Shown: positions 62,701 through 64,000 of the stretch, piece after piece
Position numbering within the stretch: position 1 is the first letter of the stretch
Layout of the letters: the number at the start of each line of letters is the position of its first letter
Origin: Methylocystis sp. KS32
GTDB taxonomy: Bacteria; Pseudomonadota; Alphaproteobacteria; Rhizobiales; Beijerinckiaceae
NCBI GenBank assembly: GCA_002862095.1
Contig: PHSQ01000002.1
Coordinates: 1-64,000, forward strand
Length of the DNA stretch: 64,000 nucleotides
Direction of reading: 5' to 3'
Made by a program: the position numbers and the translations under genes
Notes under the pieces: model-generated
What the model saw: only the letters and a program-made list of their open reading frames with translations
Told to the model about the DNA's origin: nothing
The model's database searches: none

Positions 62701-62900
62701 TTAGAGCGCTTTCCGACCAGACGGAATCGTCTGGTCGATTAAGAAATCGCTCCAGATTCAAAAAGCTGGAGCAAAATCTAATCGAAAAAGTCTATCAACT
62801 TTTTCGGATTTTGCTCTAGACGTTCCCATTGGTCCATGCAACCCCGGCGGGGCGAAGGCGTCTTTTTGGCGATCCTTTGCGCCGCCAACGCGGCTTTTAG

Positions 62901-63053
62901 TTCTACTGCGTCACGAAGCGGCCTGGGGCCGGGCCAGCGCCGTCATTGCGAGCGCAGCGAAGCAATCCTTAAGCCGCGCCAGCCCCCTGGATTGCCACGC
63001 CTTCGGCTCGCAATGACGAAACCGCCGACAAATTCGTTCAGGACGCAGTAGAA
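62901..63053 (+). mobile_element. Family M element, 153 bp, TTAG duplication
   Basis: Flanked by TTAG at 62897-62900 and 63054-63057. Identical termini to the copies at 62442 and 63254; presumably a by-product of block triplication rather than an independent insertion. Confidence 0.85.
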
Positions 63054-63253
63054 TTAGAGCGCTTTCCGACCAGACGGAATCGTCTGGTCGATTAAGAAAT
63101 CGCTCCAGATTCAAAAAGCTGGAGCAAAATCTAATCGAAAAAGTCTATCAACTTTTTCGGATTTTGCTCTAGACGTTCCCATTGGTCCATGCAACCCCGG
63201 CGGGGCGAAGGCGTCTTTTTGGCGATCCTTTGCGCCGCCAACGCGGCTTTTAG

Positions 63254-63406
63254 TTCTACTGCGTCACGAAGCGGCCTGGGGCCGGGCCAGCGCCGTCATT
63301 GCGAGCGCAGCGAAGCAATCCTTAAGCCGCGCCAGCCCCCTGGATTGCCACGCCTTCGGCTCGCAATGACGAAACCGCCGACAAATTCGTTCATGACGCA
63401 GTAGAA
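63254..63406 (+). mobile_element. Family M element, 153 bp, TTAG duplication
   Basis: Flanked by TTAG at 63250-63253 and 63407-63410. Unlike the other two copies it is not followed by an R repeat, so it marks the end of the triplication and the junction to unique DNA. Confidence 0.85.
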
Positions 63407-63543
63407 TTAGTTGGCGGTCCGCATATGGATGTGAAAGCGCCTTGAATTGAATTGACCCCGGACCGCGCGAAGATGATAGTGCGCGACCTTTTCCCGCCCG
63501 ACGGCCCCAACAGGCGGCCGCCATCCCTTCCGAGAGGCCCCTG

Positions 63544-64000
63544 ATGTCGCTTGATATCAAGTTCGAGTCGATTTCGTTCGACGAAGCTAAAACCCGTTTG
63601 GCCGCCCCCGAAGAGAGCGCCAAGCCGCGCACGCTTGTCGTTTACTCGGGAGCGGAGCTGTCTTTCGGCGAAACCACGAAGGCGTTGCTCCATGAGGCCA
63701 GCGCGCAGATTTCTCGCGCCGCCGCATTTTCGAAATTCACGGGAAAATCGGGAACATCTCTGGAAATCCTGGCTCCCGCGGGACTTCCCAGCGTATCGCG
63801 CCTGCTCGTTTTGGGCATAGGCTCGGCTCAACCCGAGGGGACGGATAAGGACAAAGCCAAAGCTTTCGACGAGTTTTTGGCTCTCGGCGGCCAAACCGCC
63901 GGCAAGCTTGGCGCGGGCGCCAACGCCATCGTCGTTTACGATCTTCCCCTTACGGTCGCGGACGCCGCCGCGGCGGCGGGCCAGTTCGCTCTTGGCGCCT
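63544..64000 (+). CDS. pepA: Leucyl aminopeptidase, N-terminal part (cut by window end)
   Basis: First 152 residues from ATG 63544. Matches the N-terminal, non-catalytic domain of M17 aminopeptidases: SLDIKFESISF, RLLVLGIGSA, and the LGGQTAGKL region. The zinc-binding catalytic domain lies outside the window. PepA removes N-terminal Leu and other residues. Divergent from lptG, as is common in alphaproteobacteria. Confidence 0.85.
   Translation, partial: MSLDIKFESISFDEAKTRLAAPEESAKPRTLVVYSGAELSFGETTKALLHEASAQISRAAAFSKFTGKSGTSLEILAPAGLPSVSRLLVLGIGSAQPEGTDKDKAKAFDEFLALGGQTAGKLGAGANAIVVYDLPLTVADAAAAAGQFALGA

Larger units (their letters stand above)
62142..63543. repeat. Triplicated R-spacer-M repeat block
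   Basis: 1.4 kb without a gene. Three units, each an R repeat (62243-62360, 62701-62820, 63054-63172), an identical 80-base unique spacer (starting ACGTTCCCATTGGTCC) and an M element. Unit periods are 459 and 353 bases; the first M carries an extra 106-bp REP unit. Followed by about 130 bases of pepA leader. Confidence 0.9.

Overview
The window looks like chromosomal DNA of a GC-rich alphaproteobacterium of the order Hyphomicrobiales (Rhizobiales), most likely in or near the Methylocystaceae/Beijerinckiaceae. This placement is inferred from conserved gene blocks (rph-rdgB-hemW, aat/accC-accB-aroQ, lptD-lptG next to pepA, an RNase E with a long acidic insertion in S1), an alphaproteobacterial initiator tRNA, and two intergenic repeat families that I associate with that group. 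No rRNA, CRISPR array or transposase gene was found.

Left part (1-16500), an accessory, metal-linked and visibly decaying island. A REP-like array (1-1100) is followed by a hypothetical gene. Next comes a chimeric ORF: a vitamin K epoxide reductase (VKOR)-like N-terminus, 237 bp of the neighbouring gene in inverted orientation, and the C-terminus of a radical SAM enzyme. A SAM methyltransferase follows. Then come a bufferin operon (bufA, an internally deleted bufB, bufC), an anti-sigma/ECF sigma pair (NrsF/SigF type) and an outer-membrane channel gene. Three matches to GTAACY-N16-CGAA, the SigF promoter I recall from Caulobacter, lie ahead of the VKOR gene, bufA and (with a long leader) the channel gene. 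This suggests one local SigF regulon. Beyond it, a reverse-strand cluster (SCO-like protein without cysteines, a 609-residue secreted protein, a canonical SCO1, and a cytochrome c fused to a substrate-binding-protein-like domain) ends at a truncated multicopper oxidase. Two paralogous outer-membrane channel genes flank it, one very methionine-rich.

Middle (16500-39100). A mobile-looking repeat containing a 436-bp tandem array abuts nnr. Then come a small glycosyltransferase-like gene, a NeuD-type acyltransferase, a YpfJ-type metallopeptidase, the penicillin-binding protein mrcA, the amidase amiC, rne, a class I aminotransferase, two sulfotransferases, a sedolisin-type S53 peptidase, a DegT aminotransferase, a GT2 glycosyltransferase and tRNA-fMet. 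Envelope and surface-glycan work dominates.

Right part (39100-64000), mostly core genes. hemW, mscL, rdgB and rph; an EF-G paralogue; a second NrsF/SigF pair; a polyprenyl-phosphate sugar transferase; gltX; a ceramide-glucosyltransferase-like enzyme; class II DAHP synthase; an acyltransferase; aat; a glycine-zipper lipoprotein; accC-accB-aroQ; a DsbA-like protein; lptD-lptG; a triplicated repeat block where lptF would be expected; and the start of pepA.

Repeats. Family M (153-155 bp basic form, up to 1245 bp) has terminal inverted repeats and 4-bp TTAA/TTAG target duplications, as expected of a MITE moved by an IS5-group transposase. Family R (about 115 bp) is rich in hairpins, has CTAGAGC/GCTCTAG ends, and sits in many intergenic gaps. 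M has inserted into R once, and R-spacer-M is triplicated at 62243-63410.
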